64,000 nt of DNA from Bacteroidota bacterium (GCA_016715945.1 JADJXJ010000003.1:806001-870000); one strand, 5' to 3'. Numbered from the stretch's first letter, positions 17,088 through 26,480 are shown. Notes: generated by a model from the sequence alone, not told the origin. A program made the numbers and translations.

Positions 17088-17678
17088 ATGAAAAAAACCC
17101 TCATCACCATTGGTGTAATCGTTGTTGTAATCCTTTTGTTTTACAGCTTCTTCAAGAACACCTATAATAACATGGTGCGTCTTGGGGAGCAGGTGGATGC
17201 CCAGTGGGCTCAGGTGGAAAACGTGTACCAGCGCCGGGCCGACCTGATTCCCAACCTGGTGAATACGGTTAAAGGTTTTGCAGCCCAGGAGCAGGACGTC
17301 CTGATTGGGGTGGTCGAAGCAAGGGCCAAAGCCACCTCGGTAAACCTATCGGCCGACAACCTGACCCCCGAAAACCTCAAGGCATTTCAGGAAGCACAGG
17401 CCGGCCTCAGCAGCGCATTGGCCCGCCTGATGGTGGTGGTGGAGCAATATCCTGAACTCAAGTCGAATCAAAACTTTCTCGAACTTCAGTCGCAGCTCGA
17501 AGGTACCGAAAACCGCATTGCTGTAGAGCGCATGAAATTTAACGACACCACCAGGGAATTCAACACTTTCATCAAGTCGTTCCCGCAGAACCTGCTGGCA
17601 GGCATGTTTGGTTTCGAAGCAAAGCCATATTTCGAGGCAAAGGAAGGCGCTGAGGAAGCCCCAAAAGTTGAGTTTTAG
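17088..17678 (+). CDS. lemA: LemA family protein
   Basis: A 196-residue membrane-anchored protein. One N-terminal TM helix (about 5-22) is followed by a helical bundle facing the periplasm. The family signature is clear: QVDAQWAQVENVYQRRADLIPNLV at about 37-60, VEARAKAT, and AVERMKFNDTTREFN towards the end. The biochemical role of LemA proteins is not established. An in-frame ATG lies 9 nt upstream (17079) and cannot be excluded. Two TPM-domain genes follow at once, an association seen in many bacteria and suggesting a shared envelope function. Confidence 0.92.
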   Translation: MKKTLITIGVIVVVILLFYSFFKNTYNNMVRLGEQVDAQWAQVENVYQRRADLIPNLVNTVKGFAAQEQDVLIGVVEARAKATSVNLSADNLTPENLKAFQEAQAGLSSALARLMVVVEQYPELKSNQNFLELQSQLEGTENRIAVERMKFNDTTREFNTFIKSFPQNLLAGMFGFEAKPYFEAKEGAEEAPKVEF

Positions 17679-17691
17679 TCAGGAAGCTGCC

Positions 17692-18135
17692 ATGCCCGGA
17701 GCCAGGAATTTTTTTAGTCCCGAGCAAAAGGAACAGATCGTGGATGCCATCCGCCAAGCGGAGCTGTCCACCTCGGGCGAAATACGCGTGCACCTCGAGG
17801 AGAGGTGCGAGGGCGAGGTGCTCGACCGTGCGGCTTACCTTTTTGAAAAGCTCGGTATGATGCAGACAGCCGAGCGCAATGGTGTGCTCATTTATATTGC
17901 TGTCAAAGACCGTAAGTTCGCCGTCATTGGCGATGCAGGCATCAATGCTGTGGTGGAACCCAATTACTGGGAAGATGTCAGGCATATGATGGCCGAGCAC
18001 TTCAAGCGGGGCAAATATGTGGCCGGATTGATCAAAGCCATCGGGCGCATTGGCGCTAAGCTCAAAAAGCATTTCCCATATCAAGACGACGACACCAATG
18101 AATTATCCGACGAGATATCGTTTACCAAGGCTTGA
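17692..18135 (+). CDS. TPM-domain protein (soluble form)
   Basis: A 147-residue protein with the TPM fold (TLP18.3/Psb32/MOLO-1). It shows IRQAELSTSGEIRVHLEERC at the start, GVLIYIAVKDRKFAVIGDAGINAVV in the centre, and a helical end. There is no signal peptide or TM helix, so this copy appears cytoplasmic or peripheral, unlike its neighbour. The frame runs back into lemA, but the ATG at 17692, 13 nt after the lemA stop, is the sensible start. Its 3' end overlaps the next gene by 38 nt. TPM domains have been linked to phosphatase activity in plants; no activity can be read from this sequence. Confidence 0.87.
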   Translation: MPGARNFFSPEQKEQIVDAIRQAELSTSGEIRVHLEERCEGEVLDRAAYLFEKLGMMQTAERNGVLIYIAVKDRKFAVIGDAGINAVVEPNYWEDVRHMMAEHFKRGKYVAGLIKAIGRIGAKLKKHFPYQDDDTNELSDEISFTKA

Positions 18136-18919
18136 GTTACCGCTTCTGCTTGTTTTTCTGCTGCTTGGTGGCTTGCTTCGGGCGCAATTGCCTTCGCCAC
18201 CCGACCCACCCCGTTTGGTGGTTGACATGGCCGGCATTTTGAATTCGTCGGAACAGCAGGCGCTTGAGCGTAAGCTTGTGGCCTACGACGACAGCACCTC
18301 AACACAGATTTTGGTACTCACTGTGCCTGATCTTCAGGGGCTTGACCCGGCCGACTATGCCTTCCGCATTGGCGAAAGCTGGGGTGTGGGCCGTAGAGGA
18401 TTCAACAATGGGGTGGTCATTCTTGTGAAACCCAAAACCGAACGTTCACGTGGTCAGGCTTTTATAGCCACAGGTTATGGCATGGAAGAGAAAGTGCCCG
18501 ATGCACGTGCCCGCCGCATTGTCGAAAATGAGATGATTCCTTATTTCAGAAATGGCAATTATTACCAGGGAATTGACAAAGCCGTAGATGCGATCATTGC
18601 GCTTGCTGCCGGCACTTATCAGGGCACCGGAAAGGAAGAACCTCTTCCGCCTGCGCTTGGACTTGTACTGCTGGCGTTCATCCTGTTTGTGGTTTTGCTG
18701 ATCATCTTTGGCAATAAGAGCAACCATATGAGCGGCGGCCGGATGAAAAGCCCCGACCTTTGGACCCTCATCTGGTTGGCATCGATGGCCAACAAAGGTC
18801 ATTCGGGCAGTTGGGGCAGATTCTCAGGAGGTTCTGGTGGTCGTGGTTTTGGGGGTGGAGGTTTTGGCGGTTTCGGTGGCGGAAGCTTCGGGGGCGGGGG
18901 AGCCGGAGGAAGCTGGTGA
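18098..18919 (+). CDS. TPM-domain membrane protein with Gly-rich tail (YgcG-like)
   Basis: A 273-residue exported protein with a signal peptide (about 1-29, ending LLRAQ). A TPM domain follows (VVDMAGILNSSEQQALERKL at about 37-56, STQILVLTVPDL, GYGMEEKVPDARARRIV). A TM helix sits at about 187-207, and the tail is almost pure Gly/Phe/Ser, as in YgcG proteins. The reading frame is open from 18050, but the start at 18098 gives the signal peptide. It overlaps the preceding TPM gene by 38 nt in another frame, so the two are translationally coupled. Function unknown; a lemA-TPM-TPM envelope module is inferred from order. Confidence 0.88.
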   Translation: MNYPTRYRLPRLELPLLLVFLLLGGLLRAQLPSPPDPPRLVVDMAGILNSSEQQALERKLVAYDDSTSTQILVLTVPDLQGLDPADYAFRIGESWGVGRRGFNNGVVILVKPKTERSRGQAFIATGYGMEEKVPDARARRIVENEMIPYFRNGNYYQGIDKAVDAIIALAAGTYQGTGKEEPLPPALGLVLLAFILFVVLLIIFGNKSNHMSGGRMKSPDLWTLIWLASMANKGHSGSWGRFSGGSGGRGFGGGGFGGFGGGSFGGGGAGGSW

Positions 18920-18951
18920 AGGCTTGCCCGATTTTAAATAGCTGAAAAACA

Positions 18952-18980
18952 GCATTATGGCTTCAAAAGCCATTGAATGC
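18952..18980 (+). terminator. hairpin after the lemA-TPM operon
   Basis: GCATT-ATGGCTT pairs with AAGCCAT-AATGC around a 3-nt loop, with a 2-nt bulge. No T-run follows directly, so it may terminate weakly or only protect the transcript end. Confidence 0.4.
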
Positions 18981-19020
18981 CCAGTATTTCGAAAAAAAAA
19001 TTTTCAATGTGCATACCTAA

Positions 19021-19053
19021 ATTGTGGTATGTTGATGCTGAATTGTATTTTTG
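19021..19053 (+). promoter_or_regulatory. act operon promoter (-33 ATTG, -7 TATTTTTG)
   Basis: ATTG at 19021-19024 and TATTTTTG at 19046-19053 are 21 nt apart, the same layout as the secDF promoter. It predicts a start near 19060 and a leader of about 120 nt before actA. Confidence 0.65.
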
Positions 19054-19182
19054 TGTTAAAAAAGTCTAAATAAGCTTTTTTATCAACCACTGTCTCTGAT
19101 ACACTCACAACATATTCTGAATGAGCACTTTGTGTTTATTTGCAACAAACATCAACAACTTAAAAATCAAACCAGCATACTT

Positions 19183-20394
19183 ATGTTGAAAACGCTACCA
19201 TCCTTCGGGAGAGTGGGAATGCTCAGGCGTGCCATGATTCTGACCATGGCCATGCTTTGGCTTTCCGTTTTCCGGCTGGGGGCACAAACCCCTGAGGCGG
19301 AAAAAAACTTCCAGCAATGCAAAGCCTGTCACAACATCGAAGGCCCTAAACTTGTAGGTCCCAATCTTGCCGGCGTTACCCAGCGCCACTCGCAGGAATG
19401 GCTGATCAGCTTCATTCGGAACTCGCAGGCAATGATACAGGCCGGCGATCCGGAAGCTGTAAAAATATGGGAGGAATACAACCGCATACCCATGCCATCG
19501 CACGATCTGACGGACGAGCAAATCATCGACATTCTCAAGTATATCGAGAATGGTGGAAAAGTTGCCGATGAATACCTTACCGCCCAGTCGGAAGCCCAGG
19601 CCGAACAGGCAGCGCTTGCAGCCCAGATTGCTGCCGAGCAGGAAGCACGCCAGCAACGTTTGCTCGAAATTGAGCGCGATGCCAACCGCAATTTTGGAAC
19701 AACGTTCTTCATTTCGCTCATTGTCCTGCTTGTGGCGCTCTTCGATCTCTTTGTCACCAAGGTGGTCAAAGCCCGGTTTGTGCACATCACCATGAGCCTT
19801 GTGGCAGTGTTTATTATCCTAGAAATCACTTACAAAGAAGCCACAGCGCTCGGCAGGCAACAATACTATCAGCCAACACAGCCAATCTGGTTTTCGCACA
19901 AGGTGCATGCCGAGCAAAACCAGATCGACTGCAAATACTGCCACACGGGCGTGGATTATGGCAAACAGGCCGGAATACCCAATGCCGGTTTGTGCATGAA
20001 CTGCCATAATGTAGTCCGTCAGGGCAAAATCACCGGCACCGAAGAGATAGCCAAAATTATCAAGGCATGGGAAACCGGCCAGCCCATCGAATGGGTACGT
20101 GTACACAACCTGCCAGATCATGTGTACTTCAACCATGCACAGCATGTGAATGCCGGCAAACTCGATTGCGCAGAGTGCCACGGTCAGGTGGAAACCATGC
20201 ACGAGGTAATGCAGGTGAGCAATCTGAGCATGGGATGGTGTCTGGATTGCCACCGCACGAAGGAAGTTCAGTTTGGCAGCAACGGTTTTTATGAAACCTA
20301 TGCCAAGTTGCACGAGGAATTCAAAGAAGGACGGATTCGCAGGGTAACACCCGATATGGTGGGTGGTGGCGAATGCATGAAGTGTCATTACTAA
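19183..20394 (+). CDS. actA: alternative complex III subunit A, hexaheme form
   Basis: Multiheme cytochrome subunit of the quinol:electron-acceptor oxidoreductase ACIII. The 403 residues contain six CxxCH sites. One (CKACH, about 46-50) is in an N-terminal class I cytochrome c domain with a Met in IPMPSHD. Five are in the C-terminal part: CKYCH about 250, CMNCH 271, CAECH 329, CLDCH 353 and CMKCH 398. Between them lie a Gln/Glu/Ala-rich helix and two TM helices (about 170-193 and 199-217). The five C-terminal hemes correspond to classical pentaheme ActA; the sixth is on a fused domain. The start at 19183 is chosen because a signal-anchor (MILTMAMLWLSVF) follows soon after. ATG 19219 is also possible, and the frame extends to 19132. 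Confidence 0.92.
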   Translation: MLKTLPSFGRVGMLRRAMILTMAMLWLSVFRLGAQTPEAEKNFQQCKACHNIEGPKLVGPNLAGVTQRHSQEWLISFIRNSQAMIQAGDPEAVKIWEEYNRIPMPSHDLTDEQIIDILKYIENGGKVADEYLTAQSEAQAEQAALAAQIAAEQEARQQRLLEIERDANRNFGTTFFISLIVLLVALFDLFVTKVVKARFVHITMSLVAVFIILEITYKEATALGRQQYYQPTQPIWFSHKVHAEQNQIDCKYCHTGVDYGKQAGIPNAGLCMNCHNVVRQGKITGTEEIAKIIKAWETGQPIEWVRVHNLPDHVYFNHAQHVNAGKLDCAECHGQVETMHEVMQVSNLSMGWCLDCHRTKEVQFGSNGFYETYAKLHEEFKEGRIRRVTPDMVGGGECMKCHY

Positions 20395-20409
20395 GCAAAA
20401 CTCATCCTG

Positions 20410-23364
20410 ATGGAAAAGAAATATTTCAGAAGCCTGGAAGAACTGAGCCTCGACCTCGAGAGGGAAGAGCAAAAGACTTATGGCGATAAAAAATTCATCA
20501 TGCAATTGCAGCAGGAAAGCAAGTCGGCCGGGACTTCCCGCCGCGATTTCCTGAAGGCATTTGGCTTCACCATTGCCTCGGCTGCAATTGCCTCCAGCTG
20601 CGAACAGCCTGTGCGTAAGGCCATTCCCTTGCTGGTTCAACCCGAAGGCATCATCCCGGGCAAGGCGGTGTATTATGCCAGCTCCTATTTCGATGGTGTG
20701 GATTATTGCAGCGTGCTGGTCAAGGTGCGCGATGGCCGCCCCATCAAAATTGAAGGCAATAAACTCTCACCCGTAACCAACGGCGGCACGAGCGCCCGTG
20801 CACAGGCCTCGGTGCTCGATTTGTACGACGATATCCGTTACAAAGGCCCCAGAATGGCCGGCAACGATACCGACTGGGAAAGCATAGATGCTGAAATCGT
20901 GGCCAAACTGGAAACAGTAAAGGCTAAAGGTGGACGCATCGCCTTGCTCACGCCAACCATAGCCAGTCCCGGATCAGCTGCAGCCATCGCCGAATTTTTG
21001 AAAACTTATCCCGAAGCAACACACATCCAATACGATGTGCTTTCGGCCTCGGCTATGCTCAAGGCCAACGAAGCTACTTTTGGCAAGCCTTTCATCCCAG
21101 GCTACAGGTTCGACAAAGCCGACCTGATTCTCAGCTTTGAAGCTGATTTTCTGGGAACCTGGCTTTCTCCGGTTGAGTTTGCATCGCAATATGCCAAAGG
21201 CCGCAAGGTTGGGGAGGACAAAAAACATATGTCGCGCCACATCCAGGTCGAAGGCAACTTTTCGATGACAGGCTCCAATGCCGACGAGCGTATTTTGCTT
21301 CGGCCTTCGCAGCAGAAAGCTGTGCTCGCAGGTCTGCTTAATGCACTCAAAACCAAGGCAGGTATGGCAGCCCCGAAAAACGCTGAGCTGCCGGTGGACG
21401 TGAACCGCCTGGCCGATGAACTCTGGAACCATGCCGGAAAATCCTTGGTTGTTTGTGGCAGCAATGATACCGATTGCCAGCTTCTGGTCAACGGCATCAA
21501 CCAGATCCTTGGCAACTACGGAAACACCATCGAAACCGATGTTCACCTCAAGCTCCGCAAAGCCGACGATAACCAGATGCAGACCCTGCTGTCCGAAATG
21601 AATGCCGGTAAGGTGGATGCCCTGATCGTGTGGGATGTGAATCCTGCCTACGACTACGCGGGTTTTGCCGATGCAATGAGCAAGGTGCCGCTTAGCATTT
21701 CACTGGCCGTGCACAAAGACGAAACAGCCGAAGTCTGCAACTACATCTGCCCCGACCACCACTATCTTGAAAACTGGGGTGACGTGGAGGTAAAGACCGG
21801 GGTGTACTCTACCGCACAACCTGCTATCCGACCCATTTTCAATACCAGGGCTGCACAACGGAGCCTGCTCAAATGGGCAGGGCAGGATCAGGACTACCGC
21901 GAGTTTCTGCAAAAAGTATGGCAAAACACGGTGTACCCCAGGTCGGGATATGCGGGTTCGTTTACCTCGTTCTGGAATAAGTGCATTCACGATGGGGTGT
22001 TTGTAACCGGAGAAAAAGAAAGCGTTTCAGCACCAAATGCCCTTGAACTGGCATCCGCCATCCAGGTTTACGATTCATCCGACGACCAGCTTGAGCTTGT
22101 GTTCTACACCACTGTCGGCGTAGGCACGGGCAAACACGGCAACAATCCCTGGCTGCAGGAACTTCCTGACCCTGTTAGCAAGGCTTGCTGGGACAACTAT
22201 GTGGCCATTTCGCCCAGGCTGGCCGATGAGCTCGGTATCAAAGACGAGATGCTTGTGAATGTGAACGGCGTGGAATTGCCTGCACTCATCCAGCCCGGAC
22301 AGGAATACAAAACTCTAGGCATTGCCCTTGGTTACGGACACGAAGTGGGCGGTGCAGCCTCCAAAGGTGTAGGCAAGAATGCGTTCCCGCTGATGAGCCT
22401 TGCCAACGGATTGCGCCAGTACGCTACCAAAGGTGTTGACCTTAAGGTAGTTGGTGGCAAGTATCCCGTGGCCCGCACACAAACCCATCACAGCATGGAA
22501 GGCAGGGCGATTGTGCGTGAGACCACACTTGCCGAATGGAAAGAAAATCCCATGGCAGGCAATGAAGTGCGCAAGGAAATTCAGGAACACCTCAAAACGC
22601 TTTATCCCAAGGCAAGCTTCGATGGTTTGCACTGGGGCATGGCCATCGACCTGAACAGTTGTACGGGTTGCAACGCCTGTGTGGTAGCCTGCTCGGCCGA
22701 AAACAACGTGCCCGTGGTTGGCAAGGAACAGGTGCTGATGGTGCGCGAGATGCACTGGATCCGAATCGACAGGTATTATACCGGCGATCCGGATAACCCG
22801 GCCATTGTTCGTCAGCCTGTCATGTGTCAGCACTGCGACAACGCCCCTTGCGAAAACGTCTGCCCGGTGGCAGCTACCACCCACAGCTCGGAGGGTATCA
22901 ATCAGATGGCTTACAACCGTTGCATAGGTACACGTTACTGCGCCAACAACTGCCCATACAAAGTGCGCCGTTTCAACTTTTTCGATTACAATGGTGCCGA
23001 TACATTCAAAGGCAACACATACGATAAGGTGGAAATGACGACCGACCTCAGGCGAATGGTGCTCAATCCCGATGTAACTGTCCGCGCAAAAGGGGTAATC
23101 GAGAAATGCTCATTCTGCGTGCAGCGCATCCAGGAGAAAAAACTCGAAGCCAAGAAAGAAAGCCGTCAGCTGCGCGATGGCGAAGTTGTGCCCGCCTGTG
23201 CACAGGCTTGTCCTTCGCAGGCAATTGTGTTCGGTAACCTCAACGACAAAGAAAGCAAGGTTTCGAAGCTGTTTGCCGACCAGCGCAATTACCACCTGCT
23301 CGAAGAGCTTCACACCCTGCCTTCGGTTGGCTACCTTACTAAAGTTAAGAACGCGAGCGTATAA
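20410..23364 (+). CDS. actB: alternative complex III subunit B, molybdopterin-oxidoreductase-like with ferredoxin domain
   Basis: Large periplasmic subunit of ACIII. The 984 residues start with a twin-arginine-like motif SRRDFLK (about 43-49) and a short hydrophobic stretch ending ASSC. A long domain related to Mo-bis-MGD enzymes follows (about 60-740); in ACIII this domain is known to hold no molybdenum. The C-terminal part carries four Cys clusters for iron-sulfur centres: CTGCNACVVAC at about 751, CQHCDNAPCENVCP at about 807, CIGTRYCANNCP at about 838, and CSFC with CAQACP at about 900-935. It is 15 nt behind actA and 17 nt ahead of actC. It passes electrons between the quinol site and the heme chain. 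Confidence 0.95.
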   Translation: MEKKYFRSLEELSLDLEREEQKTYGDKKFIMQLQQESKSAGTSRRDFLKAFGFTIASAAIASSCEQPVRKAIPLLVQPEGIIPGKAVYYASSYFDGVDYCSVLVKVRDGRPIKIEGNKLSPVTNGGTSARAQASVLDLYDDIRYKGPRMAGNDTDWESIDAEIVAKLETVKAKGGRIALLTPTIASPGSAAAIAEFLKTYPEATHIQYDVLSASAMLKANEATFGKPFIPGYRFDKADLILSFEADFLGTWLSPVEFASQYAKGRKVGEDKKHMSRHIQVEGNFSMTGSNADERILLRPSQQKAVLAGLLNALKTKAGMAAPKNAELPVDVNRLADELWNHAGKSLVVCGSNDTDCQLLVNGINQILGNYGNTIETDVHLKLRKADDNQMQTLLSEMNAGKVDALIVWDVNPAYDYAGFADAMSKVPLSISLAVHKDETAEVCNYICPDHHYLENWGDVEVKTGVYSTAQPAIRPIFNTRAAQRSLLKWAGQDQDYREFLQKVWQNTVYPRSGYAGSFTSFWNKCIHDGVFVTGEKESVSAPNALELASAIQVYDSSDDQLELVFYTTVGVGTGKHGNNPWLQELPDPVSKACWDNYVAISPRLADELGIKDEMLVNVNGVELPALIQPGQEYKTLGIALGYGHEVGGAASKGVGKNAFPLMSLANGLRQYATKGVDLKVVGGKYPVARTQTHHSMEGRAIVRETTLAEWKENPMAGNEVRKEIQEHLKTLYPKASFDGLHWGMAIDLNSCTGCNACVVACSAENNVPVVGKEQVLMVREMHWIRIDRYYTGDPDNPAIVRQPVMCQHCDNAPCENVCPVAATTHSSEGINQMAYNRCIGTRYCANNCPYKVRRFNFFDYNGADTFKGNTYDKVEMTTDLRRMVLNPDVTVRAKGVIEKCSFCVQRIQEKKLEAKKESRQLRDGEVVPACAQACPSQAIVFGNLNDKESKVSKLFADQRNYHLLEELHTLPSVGYLTKVKNASV

Positions 23365-23381
23365 CCAAAAAACAAACCATA

Positions 23382-24755
23382 ATGTACGTATCTCCAATCA
23401 GAGAACCGCTCATCAGGGGAGGCAAGACCTACAGCCAGGTGACCCGCGACATCCTGGCTCCCATGGCGGGCAAACCGTCGAAATACTGGTACATCGGCAT
23501 TACCCTGGCAGGCATCGCAGCCCTGATCGGCGCCTACACTTCCTACCTCACGGTTTATAAAGGTATAGGTACCTGGGGTTTGAACAGAACAATTGGCTGG
23601 GGCTGGGACATCACCAACTTCGTCTGGTGGGTCGGTATCGGTCACGCCGGCACATTTATCTCGGCCATTTTGTTGCTTTTCAGGCAAAAATGGAGAACTT
23701 CCATCAACCGTTCGGCCGAAGCCATGACCCTCATTGCCATTGCTGCGGCAGGCTTCTTCCCCACCATCCACATGGGTCGTCTGCTGCTTGGGTTTTTTAT
23801 CTTCCCTTACCCGAATACCCGAGCACTTTGGGTCAACTTCAACTCCCCCTTGCTCTGGGACGTATTTGCCATCACCACTTACTTTCTGGTTTCGCTGGTC
23901 TTCTGGTATGTGGGGCTTATCCCCGACATTGCTACCGTGCGCGACAAGGCTAAAAACAAGATTCGCAAGGCAATCTACGGTTTCCTGAGTTTTGGATGGA
24001 CCGGTTCGGCCAAAAACTGGGCGCGTCACGAAACAGTCAGCCTGATCCTGGCCGGTCTGGCAGCTCCGCTGGTGCTTTCGGTACACACCATCGTAAGCTT
24101 CGACTTTGCCACCTCGGTCATTCCCGGTTGGCACACCACCATCTTCCCGCCTTATTTTGTGTCGGGTGCCATCTTCTCCGGATTTGCCATGGTGCTCACC
24201 CTGCTTGTCGTTGCCCGCAAAGCACTCAACCTCGAAGAATACATCACTGTGGCCCATGTGGAATCGATGACCAAGATTATCATCCTCACCGGTTCGATTG
24301 TGGGTATTGCCTACCTCACCGAGTTCTTTATTGCCTGGTACTCAGGGGTGGTTTACGAGCAATATGCGTTCGTAAACAGGGCATTCGGTCCGTATGCCTG
24401 GGCTTACTGGATTATGATGACCTGCAATGTAATCACACCCCAGCTGTTCTGGTTCAAAAAGATCCGGACGAACATGGTGGTTGTATTCATCATTTCGATC
24501 TTCGTAAACATCGGCATGTGGTTCGAACGTTTTGTGATCGTGGTCACCTCGCTCCACCGCGACTACCTGCCGTCAAGCTGGTCGATGTATTCGGCAACCT
24601 GGGTAGAGGTGGGCCTGTACATCGGCACACTGGGTATTTTCTTTACGGCTTTCCTGCTCTTTGTCAGGGTCTTCCCGGTGGTTGCCATAGCCGAAGTGAA
24701 GAGCGTACTCAAATCGTCAGGCGAAAATCAAAAGCATGATCATCATGAGCACTAA
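23382..24755 (+). CDS. actC: alternative complex III subunit C, NrfD-like quinol-binding membrane protein
   Basis: Integral membrane subunit of ACIII with the NrfD/PsrC fold. The 457 residues give about ten TM helices, beginning with YWYIGITLAGIAALIGAYTSYL. Family segments are WWVGIGHAGTFISAILLL (about 84-101), HETVSLILAGLAAPLVLSVH (about 210-229) and the charged loops between helices. The His and acidic residues near the periplasmic side suit a quinol site, as known for ACIII. The 3' end overlaps actD. Its sequence is distinct from the other NrfD-type subunit encoded at 25.3 kb. Confidence 0.95.
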   Translation: MYVSPIREPLIRGGKTYSQVTRDILAPMAGKPSKYWYIGITLAGIAALIGAYTSYLTVYKGIGTWGLNRTIGWGWDITNFVWWVGIGHAGTFISAILLLFRQKWRTSINRSAEAMTLIAIAAAGFFPTIHMGRLLLGFFIFPYPNTRALWVNFNSPLLWDVFAITTYFLVSLVFWYVGLIPDIATVRDKAKNKIRKAIYGFLSFGWTGSAKNWARHETVSLILAGLAAPLVLSVHTIVSFDFATSVIPGWHTTIFPPYFVSGAIFSGFAMVLTLLVVARKALNLEEYITVAHVESMTKIIILTGSIVGIAYLTEFFIAWYSGVVYEQYAFVNRAFGPYAWAYWIMMTCNVITPQLFWFKKIRTNMVVVFIISIFVNIGMWFERFVIVVTSLHRDYLPSSWSMYSATWVEVGLYIGTLGIFFTAFLLFVRVFPVVAIAEVKSVLKSSGENQKHDHHEH

Positions 24756-25278
24756 GAAGTATATCACAGCTTATTATCTCGACGAAGGCGACTTGCTCAA
24801 AGGTGTAAAACACATGAAAAGCAAAGGTTTGCAAGTGGCAGATGTATTGAGTCCGTTCCCGGTTCACGGCCTCGACAAGGCACTCGGTTTGCGGCGTTCG
24901 CGGCTAACGCGCGTTGCCTTTGCAGGCGGTGCCATTGGTGGCATCCTGGGATTTTTATTCCAGGCCTGGGTTTTCACCGTAGCGTATCCCATCAATTTCG
25001 GTGGTAAGCCGCTGTTTTCCGCCCCATCGTTTATGCCGGTTACCTTTGAGCTTACTGTATTGTTTGCCGCATTCTCGATGGTCATCGCCTATTTTATCAG
25101 CCACAATATCGGCCCCGGCGCCAAACCTCTCATCCACGACGAGCGCACAACCGACGACCATTTCCTGGTGGTCGTTGCCTTGCCTGAAGACGATGAGAAA
25201 CAAATGGAACAAATTAAAACAGTCATGACCGAGGCCGGAGCCGAAGGTATAACCCTAAAAGACCTGAGCCATGAATAA
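24745..25278 (+). CDS. actD: alternative complex III subunit D (DUF3341)
   Basis: A small ACIII membrane subunit of the DUF3341 family. The 177 residues have an N-terminal soluble part (YITAYYLDEGDLLKGVKHMKSKG, then DVLSPFPVHGLDKALG). Two TM helices sit at about 52-75 and 92-113, and the soluble end contains HDERTTDDHFLVVV. An in-frame ATG at 24736 is possible; the ATG at 24745 gives the usual MSTKKY start. The gene overlaps both actC upstream and the next gene downstream, which indicates coupled translation of the complex. Confidence 0.92.
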   Translation: MSTKKYITAYYLDEGDLLKGVKHMKSKGLQVADVLSPFPVHGLDKALGLRRSRLTRVAFAGGAIGGILGFLFQAWVFTVAYPINFGGKPLFSAPSFMPVTFELTVLFAAFSMVIAYFISHNIGPGAKPLIHDERTTDDHFLVVVALPEDDEKQMEQIKTVMTEAGAEGITLKDLSHE

Positions 25279-26443
25279 TACACTGAGCGTCAGCAAAAAA
25301 ACCTACACCATCCTGGGGGCCATGATCGGTATAGGCCTCTTATCGATCCTGATGGCCTTCGTGATGGGCACCGATGGCAAGCGCATCGCAGCCAACTTTC
25401 TGCTCAACAATTACTATTTTCTAAATCTCGGTCTGATCGGATTGTTCTTCGTGGCCGTTCACGCCATCAGCGAGTCAGGTTGGCATACCAGTGTGCAACG
25501 CATAGGCGAAGGCATGTCGGCATTCATACCGGTAGGTGCGGCTTTGCTGTTGTTGTTCTTCCTTTTGGGCGGATTGCACAGCATTTATGTCTGGACGCAC
25601 GAAGACCATTTGGATGAATTGCTGCTCAAAAAGCAACCCTACCTCAACGAACCATTCTTTTACATTCGTGCCGTAGTCATTTTGACTGCCTGGGCACTGC
25701 TCGCCCATTTTATCCGCAAATCATCCCTTGGTCTCGACAGCGGGAACATGAAATATTTCAGCCAGATGAGGGTGAGGTCGGCCATTTTTGTGGTGGTGTA
25801 TGCCCTCACGAGCGTGGTTTCGGCCTGGGACTGGCTCATGTCGCTCGATCCCCACTGGTTCAGCACCCTTTATGGCTGGTATGCCTTCAGCTCGATGCTT
25901 GCCTCAGGCATTGCAGTGTATATCCTCATACTTTTTGTGTTGAAGCAGATGGGCTACATGGAACACGTCAATAAAGAACATCTTCATGATCTCGGCAAAT
26001 ACCTTTTTGGCTTCAGCATCTTCTGGGCCTATCTCTGGTTTGCCCAGTACCTGCTCATCTGGTATGCCAACATCCCGGAGGAAACCGTTTACTACTATTA
26101 CCGTTTGAAAGATTTCTCCACGGTATTTTATCTCAATCTTGTGCTTTCGTTTGTGGTGCCCTTCTTTGCCCTGATGACCCGCAATTCGAAGCGTACCTTC
26201 AGTGTTCTGGTGCCTGTTTCACTGGTCGTTTTCATCGGTCACTGGGTGGATTTGTATCAGATGATTATGCCCGGAGCGGTTGGTGGTGAAAAAGCCGGAA
26301 TCGGACTGCTTGAAATTGGGATGACGATTGGTTATGCTGGTTTGTTTATGCTCGTAGCGCTTTACACCATGAGCAAAGCTCCCCTCGTGCCGGAGAAACA
26401 TCCTTACTACGAGGAAAGCCTTGATTATCACACAAATTACTAA
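25271..26443 (+). CDS. actF: alternative complex III subunit F, second NrfD-like membrane protein
   Basis: A 390-residue polytopic protein with about ten TM helices, annotated in Bacteroidota as quinol:cytochrome c oxidoreductase membrane subunit. Notable segments are GLFFVAVHAISESGWHTSVQRIGEGM (about 58-83), DWLMSLDPHWFSTLYGWYAFSS (about 184-205), and WYANIPEETVYYYYR. It overlaps actD by 8 nt. It precedes the monoheme cytochrome gene here, whereas the order I recall from Rhodothermus has the cytochrome (ActE) first. The letter assignment therefore rests on type, not position. Confidence 0.9.
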   Translation: MNNTLSVSKKTYTILGAMIGIGLLSILMAFVMGTDGKRIAANFLLNNYYFLNLGLIGLFFVAVHAISESGWHTSVQRIGEGMSAFIPVGAALLLLFFLLGGLHSIYVWTHEDHLDELLLKKQPYLNEPFFYIRAVVILTAWALLAHFIRKSSLGLDSGNMKYFSQMRVRSAIFVVVYALTSVVSAWDWLMSLDPHWFSTLYGWYAFSSMLASGIAVYILILFVLKQMGYMEHVNKEHLHDLGKYLFGFSIFWAYLWFAQYLLIWYANIPEETVYYYYRLKDFSTVFYLNLVLSFVVPFFALMTRNSKRTFSVLVPVSLVVFIGHWVDLYQMIMPGAVGGEKAGIGLLEIGMTIGYAGLFMLVALYTMSKAPLVPEKHPYYEESLDYHTNY

Positions 26444-26480
26444 TGACAGCAGATTCGTTATGGTAAACAAGATCCGACAA

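Noticed and set aside
18833..18916. Short Gly-codon repeats suggesting a DNA repeat
   Set aside because: They encode the Gly-rich tail usual in YgcG-type TPM proteins and are in frame.
20410..23364. ActB as an active molybdenum oxidoreductase
   Set aside because: Neighbouring act genes and the domain order identify it as the ACIII subunit, whose molybdopterin-like domain is known to lack the cofactor.
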